The notes under the pieces were generated by a model, which was not told the origin of the DNA, ran no database searches, and saw only the letters and a list, made by a program, of their open reading frames with translations. From assembly GCA_016870275.1 (NCBI GenBank), contig VGBZ01000006.1, positions 55,607 to 119,606 of the forward strand: DNA of 64,000 nucleotides, read 5' to 3'. The translations under genes and the position numbers were made by a program. This stretch comes from Actinomycetota bacterium. Lineage in GTDB: Bacteria > Actinomycetota > Acidimicrobiia > Acidimicrobiales > Microtrichaceae. Positions 41,603-49,608 of this stretch are shown in pieces (position 1 is the first letter of the stretch; every line of letters begins with the position of its first letter).

Positions 41603-43288
41603 ATGGGTGCCGCGTCCGCTGCCGCTGCGTCGAAGGTCGTCGGCCTGGGCGAGGCCGTCGGACACGTCCAGGCGGGTGACACGGTCCACGTCGTCTGTTC
41701 CCACACCCGCTGGTCGGCTGCGGTCCGAGAACTCGTGCGGCAGTGGTGGGGCCGCGATCCGCAGTGGACGCTGGACATGCTGTCGCTGTCGAGTCTGGGG
41801 ACGCTGTTCTTTCGGGGCGGGCTCGTCCGCCGGGTCGTGACCGGATACTCGGGTGACGTCTTCCCGAACTTCACGCCCAACCCGCGCTTCGGTCGTGCCT
41901 ACCTCTCTGGCGAGGTCGACGTCGAGCACTGGTCGTTCCTGACGTTCGCCCAACGGCTCGAGGCCGCTGCCCGGGGCCTGCCGGCGCTGACCACCTCCTC
42001 GCTGGTCGGCTCGTCCATGGAGGACAACTCCGGCTTCGCCCGGGTGGACACGCCGTTCGGGCCGGTCGGGCTGGTGCAGGCGGCGACGCCCGACGTGGCG
42101 ATCGTGCACGCAGCCGTGGCCGACCGTCAGGGGAACCTGGCACTGCACCCGCCGCTGCTCGAAGGCGTGTGGGGTGCGCTCGCCGCCCGACGGGGTGTGG
42201 TGGCCACCACCGAGCTGGTCGTCGACGACATCACCCCGTGGTCGCACCTGGTGGTGGTGCCGGCGCACCGTACCCTGGCGGTCGCCGAGTGCCCGATGGG
42301 GGCGCATCCGGGCGGCCTGTACGGCTCGTTCACTCCGGCCGAGCCCTACGCCGAGGACGTCGGGTTCTGGGCCGAGGTCCGCGACGCCAGCCGGCTCGAC
42401 GACGAGGGGTTCGACGAGTGGATCCGCCACTGGGTGATCGAACCCGAGGACCACACGGCGTATCTGGATCGGCTCGGCCCGGATCGGGTCGCCGCGCTCC
42501 GGGCCCGGGCCGACCGGGAGTCCTGGCGCGAGGATGCCTCCGCCCACCCGCCCGACCTCGCCCCACCGGCCAACGACTGGGAACTCGCAGCGGTCCACGG
42601 CGCCCGGGTTGTCGCCAGTCGTGTGCTGGCAACCGGGGCCGACGTGGTGCTGGCCGGCGCCGGAGTGGCCAACCTGGCGACCTGGCTCGGCGTCGAGCAG
42701 GCCCGGGCGCAGGGTGCTCACGCCGTGCTGACCGCCGAGCTCGGACTCCTCGGCTACACCCCGACACCGGCTGACCCGTTCGTGTTCAACCACCGGGCAT
42801 TCCCGTCCGCAACGGCGCTCCACGACGCCTCGTGGGTGCTGGGGGGCCTGGTTCCGGGCCCGGGAACCGTCGCCCTCGCCTGCCTCGGCGCCGCACAGTT
42901 CGACTCGGCCGCCAACATCAACTCCACCGTCGTGCCGGGCCGAACGTTCCTGGTCGGCTCGGGCGGCGGCAACGATGTCGCCTCAGCGGCGGACGAGGTC
43001 GTCGTGGTGACCACGCTCACCGGTCGCCGGACGGTCGAGCGGTGCGCCTACGTCACCTCACCCGGGGACCGGGTGGTCGCAGTGGCCACCGATCTGGGTG
43101 TCCTGGAGCGCCGTCAGGGCCAGTTCGTGGTGGTGGCAGTGGTTCCCGGTCGGTTGGACGAGCTGCGCACCCTGCTGGCGTGGGACGCGCCGGTCGCCAC
43201 GGACCTGGTCGACCTGGACCCGCCCACCCCCGGGGAACTCAGGTCGCTGCGGACCTGGGACCCCCAGGGGTTCTTCCTGCGGGCCTGA
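41603..43288 (+). CDS. fused alpha-beta family I CoA-transferase/hydrolase (IpdAB-like)
   Basis: 561 residues. Two CoA-transferase-like halves in one chain. The first half (about 1-280) starts VVGLGEAVGHVQAGDTVHV and holds GSSMEDNSGFARVDTPFG; the second (about 320-561) holds TGADVVLAGAGVANLATWLG and a glutamate in VLTAELGLLGYTP at the place where beta subunits carry the active-site acid. The nearest role I can suggest is IpdA/IpdB-type hydrolytic ring opening in steroid degradation, where the two halves are separate proteins. It could equally be a true CoA transferase. ATG 41603; last residues are followed by the pseudogene in the opposite direction. Confidence 0.8.
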   Translation: MGAASAAAASKVVGLGEAVGHVQAGDTVHVVCSHTRWSAAVRELVRQWWGRDPQWTLDMLSLSSLGTLFFRGGLVRRVVTGYSGDVFPNFTPNPRFGRAYLSGEVDVEHWSFLTFAQRLEAAARGLPALTTSSLVGSSMEDNSGFARVDTPFGPVGLVQAATPDVAIVHAAVADRQGNLALHPPLLEGVWGALAARRGVVATTELVVDDITPWSHLVVVPAHRTLAVAECPMGAHPGGLYGSFTPAEPYAEDVGFWAEVRDASRLDDEGFDEWIRHWVIEPEDHTAYLDRLGPDRVAALRARADRESWREDASAHPPDLAPPANDWELAAVHGARVVASRVLATGADVVLAGAGVANLATWLGVEQARAQGAHAVLTAELGLLGYTPTPADPFVFNHRAFPSATALHDASWVLGGLVPGPGTVALACLGAAQFDSAANINSTVVPGRTFLVGSGGGNDVASAADEVVVVTTLTGRRTVERCAYVTSPGDRVVAVATDLGVLERRQGQFVVVAVVPGRLDELRTLLAWDAPVATDLVDLDPPTPGELRSLRTWDPQGFFLRA

Positions 43289-43305
43289 GCCCTGGGCTGC
43301 CCCGT

Positions 43306-44669
43306 TCAGGAGGTTCGGAGGCGCTGGACCTGGTCGCTCCCGGAGTTCGACGCCCAGAGACTGGTTCCGTCGAAGATGCCGCTGCCCAGACCGAGGCCCG
43401 TGTCGATGTTCCCGCTGATGGCGTTGCCGATCGGGTCGATCCGGGTTGTGGTCTCGACCAGCGGCGAGATGGCCCAGATGTAGGACCCGTCGTAGACCAG
43501 GTCGAGCGGGACGGCGAAGGGAGACCCCAGGTTGATGGTCGCAAGTACGGCTCCGTCCTCGCCCATCCGCAGCACCGCCCCGGTCACGGCGCGTCGGTGA
43601 CGCCCACCCAGACGTTGCGTCCGTCGAAGGTGATGGAACTCGGTGCCGTACCAATCCCGGCCGTGAACGTGGTGACGGCGGAGGTGGCGTTCCCGGTGGT
43701 GATCCGGGACACGCTGTCCCCACTGCCGTTGACCACCCACATGTCCCGGGAGGGGCCGAACAGCGACGAGTTGTCCGCACCTCGCGTGATCTCACCGGGT
43801 CCGGCGCCAGCCGGCAACGGGATCGTCTCGGCAACGGTGTTGGTCGTCGGGCTGATCCTCGAGACGTTGTTGGAGCCGGTGTTGGTGACGTACACCGAAT
43901 TCGCGTTGACGGCGACCGCATTGGGACTCGTGCCCACAGAGATGTTCGAGGCCTCGATGGCGTTCGTGGTGGCGTTCACCCTGATCACCCGGTTGGTCCC
44001 GGTGCAGAGTGCCCAGATGCTGTTGAACCCGTAGGCGATGTCCGCAATCAGGTTCACCGGACCGTTCGACACCAAGAACCGCACCTGACCGGTCGAACTC
44101 AACGCCACCGTCACCGAGTTCGGTGTCGGCCCCGACCCCACCGAATAGTTCAGATTCGACGCGTTCGGCGCCGGATTCGCCGGAACAACCGTCACGAACC
44201 CGTTCACCCGCACAGAACCCGACAACCCAGTCCCCACCACCGTCACGTTCATCACCACACCAGTGGCATCCGCCGGAATCCTGCAGTTCCCCGTCGAACC
44301 CGTCACCTGAACAGCAGTATTCGACCCCGAACCCAACGGACCGGCCACCGGCCCGATCTGAGAAACCCCACCCCCAACCGGGTCCGACGGACCCCGAGTG
44401 TCGATCAACCGACACGGCGTGATCAACGTCTCCGACGGCACCAACTGCGGATTTGTAGCACCCGACATCGCCACACCACCCACACCCGCGATCACCGCCA
44501 CAGCAGTACCAACAGCCGCCTAACGCGACCGCCACAGGCCAGAGGTGCGCCGACGCTTCTGGGAGACCCCGGCGAGGGTCATCCCCTGCGGAAGCCCCTC
44601 GCCGAAGTGACCGTCGGCGCATGCCACGACCGGGCTGTCGCTCTCGGGTTCAGACGCTTGGCTTCGCAT
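43306..44669 (-). pseudogene. broken gene for a secreted beta-propeller protein
   Basis: ATG 44669 with a perfect AGGAGGT seven nucleotides upstream opens a frame that codes for an Arg-rich n-region (QKRRRTSGLWRSR), hits TAG at 44520-44522, then continues in the same frame with the hydrophobic core of a signal peptide (AAVGTAVAVIAGVGGVAMS). An exported module (CRLIDTRGP, MNVTVVG, VANL-like, LIADIAYGF) is followed by YVTN-type propeller blades (NAVAVNANSVYVTNTGSNNVSRI). Near 43590 the frame shifts by one base, probably through loss of one G in GACGC(G)GCCGTG, and coding resumes as AVTGAVLRMGEDGAVL to the stop at 43306. Two lesions make a functional product unlikely; sequencing error could explain one but hardly both. 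Confidence 0.85.
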
Positions 44670-44756
44670 GTCGCTACCTCCTGTGGGCGAACGGGCAAAC
44701 ACGCAAAGGCCATGGTTCCACTTCCGAGAAAGTCAAGGTTCCTCGGTGGCGGATCA

Positions 44757-46139
44757 TCAGACAGGTCGGTCGAGACGCCGGCGCATCTCGAATCGGTCGG
44801 CCTTGCCCGATGCGAGCACCGGGAAGGACTCGACGAGTTCGACTCGTTCCGGCCACTTGTAGCGGGCGAGGCCACGAGTGCCGCACCACGCCGTGACCTC
44901 ATCGAGCGTGAGGGTCACCCCGGGCACGGGGAGGATGACGGCAGCCGCCCGTTCGCCGAGCCGCTCGTCGGGCACGCCCACGACCACCGCCGCACGGACC
45001 TCGGGGTGGGCCTCGAGCACTGCTTCGACCTCGGCGGGTGAGATGTTCTCACCACCCCGGATGATGACCTCGCTCAGCCGACCGGTGATCGTCACCCGAG
45101 CGTCCTCGCCCAGTTCGGCGAGGTCGCCGGTACGGAACCAACCGTCGGCCGTGACGGCCTCGGCCGTGCGCTCGGCGTCGGTGTACCCGACGAACAGCTC
45201 GGGCCCACGCACCTCGAGCTCGCCGGCGTCACCGATCCGGAACGACACACCGTCGACGGCGCGCCCGTCGGTGTCCCATCCGAGCCGGACGTCGTCGTCG
45301 GCGTGGTTGGTGGCCACGGTGGGCGCCTCGGTGGACCCGTAGCTGCGCTTGACGGTGGTCCCGAACTCGGCGGCGACCTGCTCGCAGAACGCCGCACTCA
45401 CTCCGGCGCCACCGGCGGACACGATCCGCAGCGAGGCGACACGCTCGGGCGACCACCCGGAGGCGTCGCGGAGTCCGGTGAAGAACGTCGGCGGGCCGAC
45501 CATGAACGACACCCGTTGACCCTCGATGATCGCCAGCGCCTCGTCCGGATCCCATCGGGGGAGCAGCACCGTACGCATGTGCGCCGCTGCGGGCACGAGC
45601 ACGCCGTTCAGCACGCCGGACACGTGCCCGAGTGGTGCCGGCATCAACACGACGTCCTCGGCGCCGAGCCCGTGGATCCGGACCATCGAGCGGGCCTTGT
45701 GTGCCAGACCGCCGTGCGTGTGGACGACCGCCTTGGGGGTCCCGGAGGACCCCGAGGTGTGCAGGACGAGCGCCGGCTCGCCCGGTGCCGCCGGCCCCCC
45801 GGGGTGTGGGGGTGACTCCTCGACGAGTCGACTGATCCATCGGTCGTCGAGCACGGTTGCCTTCGGCAGGGCGCCGAGCATCCGCTCGACCTCCGCTGCG
45901 GTGGCACGGTGGTGGATCGGCGCCGCGACGGCCCCCAGTCTCCAGCACGCCCACAGTGCCAGCGCCGCCGGCTCACCGTTCGGCAGTTGCCACGCCACCA
46001 GGTCGCCGCAACCCACACCGGAACCTGCGAGCCCCCCGGCGAGCCGGGCGATGCGCAGGTCGTCCGGCTCCAGGTCGCTCACCCGGCCGGTGGTCGGGCC
46101 CAGGGCGTGCGGCCAGGTCGGCTCGAGCCGCTCAGCCAC
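44757..46139 (-). CDS. acyl-CoA synthetase (AMP-forming)
   Basis: 460 residues, slightly short for the ANL family because the N-terminal region is reduced. Seen: P-loop LHTSGSSGTPKAVVHTHG, YGSTEAP, GWFRTGDLAELG, hinge ITGRLSEVIIRGGENISP and a C-terminal lysine in ASGKADRFEMRR. It is the last gene of a three-gene minus-strand operon with an acyl-CoA dehydrogenase and a hot-dog protein. Probably activates an intermediate released later in the pathway than the synthetase at 40066. The 87-bp gap to the pseudogene start holds no recognised signal besides the pseudogene's own ribosome-binding site. Confidence 0.92.
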   Translation of the reverse strand: MAERLEPTWPHALGPTTGRVSDLEPDDLRIARLAGGLAGSGVGCGDLVAWQLPNGEPAALALWACWRLGAVAAPIHHRATAAEVERMLGALPKATVLDDRWISRLVEESPPHPGGPAAPGEPALVLHTSGSSGTPKAVVHTHGGLAHKARSMVRIHGLGAEDVVLMPAPLGHVSGVLNGVLVPAAAHMRTVLLPRWDPDEALAIIEGQRVSFMVGPPTFFTGLRDASGWSPERVASLRIVSAGGAGVSAAFCEQVAAEFGTTVKRSYGSTEAPTVATNHADDDVRLGWDTDGRAVDGVSFRIGDAGELEVRGPELFVGYTDAERTAEAVTADGWFRTGDLAELGEDARVTITGRLSEVIIRGGENISPAEVEAVLEAHPEVRAAVVVGVPDERLGERAAAVILPVPGVTLTLDEVTAWCGTRGLARYKWPERVELVESFPVLASGKADRFEMRRRLDRPV

Positions 46140-46148
46140 GGTGCCGGT

Positions 46149-47366
46149 TCAGAAGCGCTGTTCGATCCACGCCGGGGAGGTCGTGGTCCGGCCCCGAACG
46201 ACGTTGGACCCGACGTAGTTGAGTTGGGCCTCGATGGTCCCCGCTCCGATGCACAGCCCGCGGATGTCACGGTAGGCCCGTTCGAGCGGGTACTCACGGG
46301 AGTAGCCGTATCCGCCGAGCAGTTGCATGGCCTCGTCGCAGACGAACTTCGCAGCGCGATTCGCTGCGGCCTTGGCCATGGCCGTCTCGAGGGCCGGGGG
46401 TGTTCCGCCCGGCCCGGCGAGGTGCACGGCCCGACGCAGCAGCAGTCGGGCCGACTCGAGTTCGATGGCCATGTCGGCGAGCTTCCACTGCAGGCCCTGA
46501 CGGCCGGCGAGTGCTTCACCGCCGATGACCCGCTCGTTCAGGTAGCGCACGGCGTACTCGAGCGCTCCCTGTGCGGCGCCGATGCACATGGAGGCGTTGC
46601 CGCACCGTTCGTGGTTGAGGTGCGCGAGCAGCAGCTTGAACGCCTCGGTCGAAGCGGGATCGCCGGCGATGAGCACGTCGTCCGGAGTGATCTCCACGTC
46701 GTCGAAGGCGACCTCGGCCTCTGTCGCAGCGTGGACCCCCATGGAGTGGTGCACGCCCGTGAGCGTGACCCCCGGACGATCAGCGGGCACGACCACCGCA
46801 CCGATTCCCTTTGCGCCTTCACCGCCCGGCCAGCGGCACCACACCAGGTACCCGTCGGCCACGTGGCCGAGCGTCGAGTAGTTCTTGTAGCCGTTCAGTC
46901 GGTAGCCGGATCCGTCGGCGCGGAGGGCGGTTCGCATCTCGTGCACGGCGGACCCGGCGTCGGGCTCGGTGATCCCAATGGACAGGAGCGCCTCACCGTT
47001 CGCCACTGCCGGCAGCCATCGCTCCCGCATGGCCGGCGGTCCGAGGTGTTCGATCCCTCGGGGAGGTCCGTTGTAGGTCAGTTGGCACCAGATGGCGGTG
47101 GACACATCGGCTCGGGCGACCTCCTCGAGCACGATCGACGCCTCGACGTCTCCGTAGCCGAACCCTCCCCACTCCTCACCGATGGTGATGCGCAACAGGT
47201 CGGCGTCGGCGAGCGCCTTGGCTGCGACCCGCGGCGGTTCGCCGGTCTCGTCCCCGTGGGCGGCTCGGGGCAGGACCTCACGGACGGTCACGTCCCGGGC
47301 GAGATCGCGCAACGCCTGCTGGTCGTCGTCTTCGGCGAACGGGTCCCGGCCACCTGCTGCACCCAC
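46149..47366 (-). CDS. acyl-CoA dehydrogenase
   Basis: 405 residues. FAD enzyme that introduces the alpha-beta double bond into an acyl-CoA. Seen: LSIGITEPDAGSAVHEM (FAD/substrate segment), LNGYKNYSTLGHVADGYLVW, GRQGLQWKLADMAIELESARLLLRRA, and ending MQLLGGYGYSREYPLERAYRDIRGLCIGAGTIE. A single complete chain, unlike the paired subunits at 50871-53046. GTG 47366 is the first start after the hot-dog gene (4 bp gap); upstream in-frame residues overlap that gene antisense-like and are low complexity. Confidence 0.92.
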   Translation of the reverse strand: MGAAGGRDPFAEDDDQQALRDLARDVTVREVLPRAAHGDETGEPPRVAAKALADADLLRITIGEEWGGFGYGDVEASIVLEEVARADVSTAIWCQLTYNGPPRGIEHLGPPAMRERWLPAVANGEALLSIGITEPDAGSAVHEMRTALRADGSGYRLNGYKNYSTLGHVADGYLVWCRWPGGEGAKGIGAVVVPADRPGVTLTGVHHSMGVHAATEAEVAFDDVEITPDDVLIAGDPASTEAFKLLLAHLNHERCGNASMCIGAAQGALEYAVRYLNERVIGGEALAGRQGLQWKLADMAIELESARLLLRRAVHLAGPGGTPPALETAMAKAAANRAAKFVCDEAMQLLGGYGYSREYPLERAYRDIRGLCIGAGTIEAQLNYVGSNVVRGRTTTSPAWIEQRF

Positions 47367-47370
47367 GACG

Positions 47371-47814
47371 TCAGCCCTTCTTGGCCCGGACGATGAGTGT
47401 GAAGCGATCGGTGCAGACCACCTGACCAGCCTCGTCGCACCACTCGGTCTCTCGCACGTAGAACTCCATCGTCGCCGACGAGGTGTCACGCTCGTAGACC
47501 TCGGAGATCCGGCCGGTACCGGTGAGCGTCTCGCCGACCTGTGGCGGCCGGACGAAGTCGAACTCCTGTTCACCGTGAAGGATCATCCGGCCGGGACCGC
47601 GCAGCTTGTCGATCGGGAGCCCGGCGGCGCCGCCCTGTCCCATCGACCCCCAGTAGCTCATGACGAACGGCCACGTGGGTGGCGTCGGAGCTGCGGGACC
47701 GGTGTAGCGGTCCGGGTCGTCCTTGATGGCCTTGGCGAACGCCCGGACGGGGCCCTGTTCGATGACGATGGTCTGGCTGCCGAGTTCCTCGCCCTCCAGT
47801 TCGGTGAGTGCCAC
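47371..47814 (-). CDS. MaoC-type hot-dog protein (FAS1-like dehydratase N-terminal domain)
   Basis: 147 residues of the hot-dog fold, similar to the N-terminal half of MaoC dehydratases and HadA/HadC-type subunits (VRAFAKAIKDDPDRYTGP, PTWPFVMSYWG, ILHGEQEFDFVRPPQVGETLTG). This half lacks the catalytic D-x4-H motif, so it needs a catalytic partner; the 54091-54516 protein in the same regulon carries that motif. First gene of its operon, GTG 47814 with AGGGGGA upstream, 33 bp from operator site 4. Confidence 0.82.
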   Translation of the reverse strand: MALTELEGEELGSQTIVIEQGPVRAFAKAIKDDPDRYTGPAAPTPPTWPFVMSYWGSMGQGGAAGLPIDKLRGPGRMILHGEQEFDFVRPPQVGETLTGTGRISEVYERDTSSATMEFYVRETEWCDEAGQVVCTDRFTLIVRAKKG

Positions 47815-47846
47815 CTGAGTCCCCCTTGTTGAACGAACGACAAATC

Positions 47847-47860
47847 TGACGCTGGCGTCA
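47847..47860. promoter_or_regulatory. regulon operator, site 4 (divergent promoter)
   Basis: TGACGCTGGCGTCA, with 6-bp perfect arms (7 bp with flanking C/G). On the plus strand TAGTGT (47864-47869) follows after 3 nt and ATG 47878 after 8 more. On the minus strand it precedes the hot-dog operon. Confidence 0.75.
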
Positions 47861-47877
47861 GGTTAGTGTGCCCCGTC

Positions 47878-48801
47878 ATGGGAATCCTCAACGGTCGTGT
47901 CGCAGTCGTCACCGGTTCCGGCCGTGGCCTCGGTCGGGAATTCGCCCTCAGCTTGGCCCAGCAGGGCGCAGCGGTCGTCGTCAACGACTTCGGTGTGTCG
48001 CTGCGCGGGGACGGAACCGACGAGGACCCGGCCGGATCAGTGGTCGCTGAGATCACCGACGCCGGGGGCCGTGCCGTGGCCGCCCGTGATTCCGTGTCGG
48101 ACTTCGAAGCGGCCGGACGGATCGTCAGCACCGCCGTCGAGGAGTTCGGCCGGATCGACATCGTCGTCAACAACGCCGGGATCGTCCGCGACCGGACGCT
48201 GGTCAAGATGGACGAGGCCGACTTCGACGCCGTGATCGCCACCCACCTGAAGGGCACGTTCAACGTCACCCGCCACGCCGCTCCGATCATGAAGGAAGCC
48301 GGCTACGGCCGAGTGATCAACATCACGTCATCGGCAGGCCTGCGCGGCAACTTCGGCCAGAGCAACTACGGCGCCGCCAAGGCGGGGATCATGGGGCTCA
48401 CGTTCGTCTGGGCGCTCGAACTCGCCCGGGCCGGGATCACAGTCAACGCCCTGGCGCCGGCGGGCATCACCCGGATGACTGCGACGTTGAACGAGGACGG
48501 CGAGGAGGTGGAGGTTCCGCCGACGCTCGATCCGTCGCTCAACGCTCCGCTCGTTGCGTTCCTGGCGTCGGAGCAGGCGGGCCACGTCAACGGGCAGGTG
48601 TTCGGCCGAACCGACTTCAGCTACACGCTCTTCCAGCATCCCAAGCAGATCGCCTGGATGCACCGGGACGGCGGGTGGGACGTCGAGTCAGTCGCCGAGC
48701 AGTTCGACTCGATGCTCGGCCAGCACCTCCAACAGGTCGGCATGGTGATGCCCAAGGGGTTGAGCCAGGACACGGCGCGCTCGTCGGGTTCGCAGTCATA
48801 G
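47878..48801 (+). CDS. short-chain dehydrogenase/reductase
   Basis: 307 residues. Rossmann motif VVTGSGRGLGREFAL, then VVVNDFG typical of the 17-beta-HSD type 4 group, NNAG in IVVNNAGIVRD, catalytic serine region NITSSAG and the YxxxK pair in NYGAAKAG. It probably oxidises a 3-hydroxyacyl-CoA or a steroid-like alcohol with NAD+. A paralogue with the same layout is at 53089-54003. ATG 47878 follows the operator and a -10 box with 8 nt, so it is probably leaderless. Starts a four-gene operon (SDR, CMD protein, DUF35, aldolase-like). Confidence 0.92.
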   Translation: MGILNGRVAVVTGSGRGLGREFALSLAQQGAAVVVNDFGVSLRGDGTDEDPAGSVVAEITDAGGRAVAARDSVSDFEAAGRIVSTAVEEFGRIDIVVNNAGIVRDRTLVKMDEADFDAVIATHLKGTFNVTRHAAPIMKEAGYGRVINITSSAGLRGNFGQSNYGAAKAGIMGLTFVWALELARAGITVNALAPAGITRMTATLNEDGEEVEVPPTLDPSLNAPLVAFLASEQAGHVNGQVFGRTDFSYTLFQHPKQIAWMHRDGGWDVESVAEQFDSMLGQHLQQVGMVMPKGLSQDTARSSGSQS

Positions 48802-48811
48802 GGTTCAGACG

Positions 48812-49150
48812 ATGAGCGAATTCCGAGACGAGCTCCCGTCCATGCAAGAGGCCTTCCCGGTGGCCGCTGATGGTCTCTCGGCGTATCTCTCGGCGCTCGA
48901 CGACCTGCCCGGCCTCGACCGCAAGACGCACGAACTCGTCCGGCTCGCCTGCACGGTGGTGCTGCGCTCTGGTCCCGGTGTCCAACGCCACGCCATGCTC
49001 GCCGCTGAGTTCGGGGCCAGGTGGGAGGAGGTGCTCGGCGTACTGGTGCTCACACAGCCGAGCTTCGGTCTGGTGCCCGCACGAGAGATGCTGCCGTTCG
49101 CTCGCGCCGGCTACGAGGCGGGCTCGGCGGACGACCCATCGGACGAGTGA
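48812..49150 (+). CDS. carboxymuconolactone decarboxylase/AhpD-family protein
   Basis: 112 residues, all-helical CMD fold: DRKTHELVRLACTVVLRSGPGVQRHAMLA and the following helix. The histidine is conserved (QRHA), but the redox CxxC of AhpD is not present, only one cysteine (LAC). It is therefore unlikely to be a peroxidase partner. It sits between an SDR and a DUF35 gene in an operator-controlled operon, 10 bp after the SDR stop. Possible roles are decarboxylase, hydrolase or accessory subunit; not resolved. Confidence 0.8.
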   Translation: MSEFRDELPSMQEAFPVAADGLSAYLSALDDLPGLDRKTHELVRLACTVVLRSGPGVQRHAMLAAEFGARWEEVLGVLVLTQPSFGLVPAREMLPFARAGYEAGSADDPSDE

Positions 49151-49152
49151 AC

Positions 49153-49608
49153 GTGTCCGAACAGCCCTTCCGGGTCCTGCCGGCAGTCACCGACGACAAC
49201 GAGCACTTCTGGCGCGGCGGTGAGCACGGTGAGCTGCGGTTCCTCCGTTGCGCCGACTGTGGCACCTGGATCCACCCACCGCAGCCCCGTTGCCCGTCGT
49301 GCTGGTCGACCGACGTGGCGCCGCAGGCGAGTTCCGGTCGGGGTCGGATCCTCACGTACACGATCAACCGGCAGCCGTGGTACCCGGGTCTCGATCCGCC
49401 GTACGTGGTGGCGATCGTCGAGCTCGATGACCAGGAGGGTCTGCGACTCACCACCAACATCGTCAACGTCGACCCGGACGACGTCGACTTCGACCAGCGG
49501 GTCCGGGTCACGTTCGAGGAGTACCCCGACCGCAACGGGTCGGTCTGGCTGCCGTTCTTCGAGCCCGACCCCGGCGTTGGTGACGTTCCTGCGCAGGAGG
49601 TGTCGTGA
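49153..49608 (+). CDS. DUF35 acyl-CoA-binding OB-fold protein (ChsH2 C-domain-like)
   Basis: 151 residues. A helical start (DDNEHFWRGGEHGELRFLRC), an intact rubredoxin-like zinc ribbon CADCGTWIHPPQPRCPSC, and an OB fold (GRGRILTYTINRQPWYPGLDPPYVVAIVEL). In the sterol pathway the DUF35 domain of ChsH2 binds and activates the aldolase Ltp2. Its stop overlaps the start of the aldolase-like gene by 4 bp, the layout expected for subunits of one complex. GTG 49153 is chosen; GTG a few bases upstream is possible. Confidence 0.9.
   Translation: MSEQPFRVLPAVTDDNEHFWRGGEHGELRFLRCADCGTWIHPPQPRCPSCWSTDVAPQASSGRGRILTYTINRQPWYPGLDPPYVVAIVELDDQEGLRLTTNIVNVDPDDVDFDQRVRVTFEEYPDRNGSVWLPFFEPDPGVGDVPAQEVS

Noticed and set aside
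44520..44669. A 49-residue gene with a perfect ribosome-binding site
   Set aside because: The same frame continues past the TAG into the hydrophobic core of a signal peptide and a long secreted protein, so it is better explained as the front of the pseudogene.
40066..46139. Secondary-metabolite (NRPS-like) cluster because of two adenylating enzymes
   Set aside because: There are no carrier or condensation domains, and both enzymes have the plan of acyl-CoA synthetases among beta-oxidation genes.
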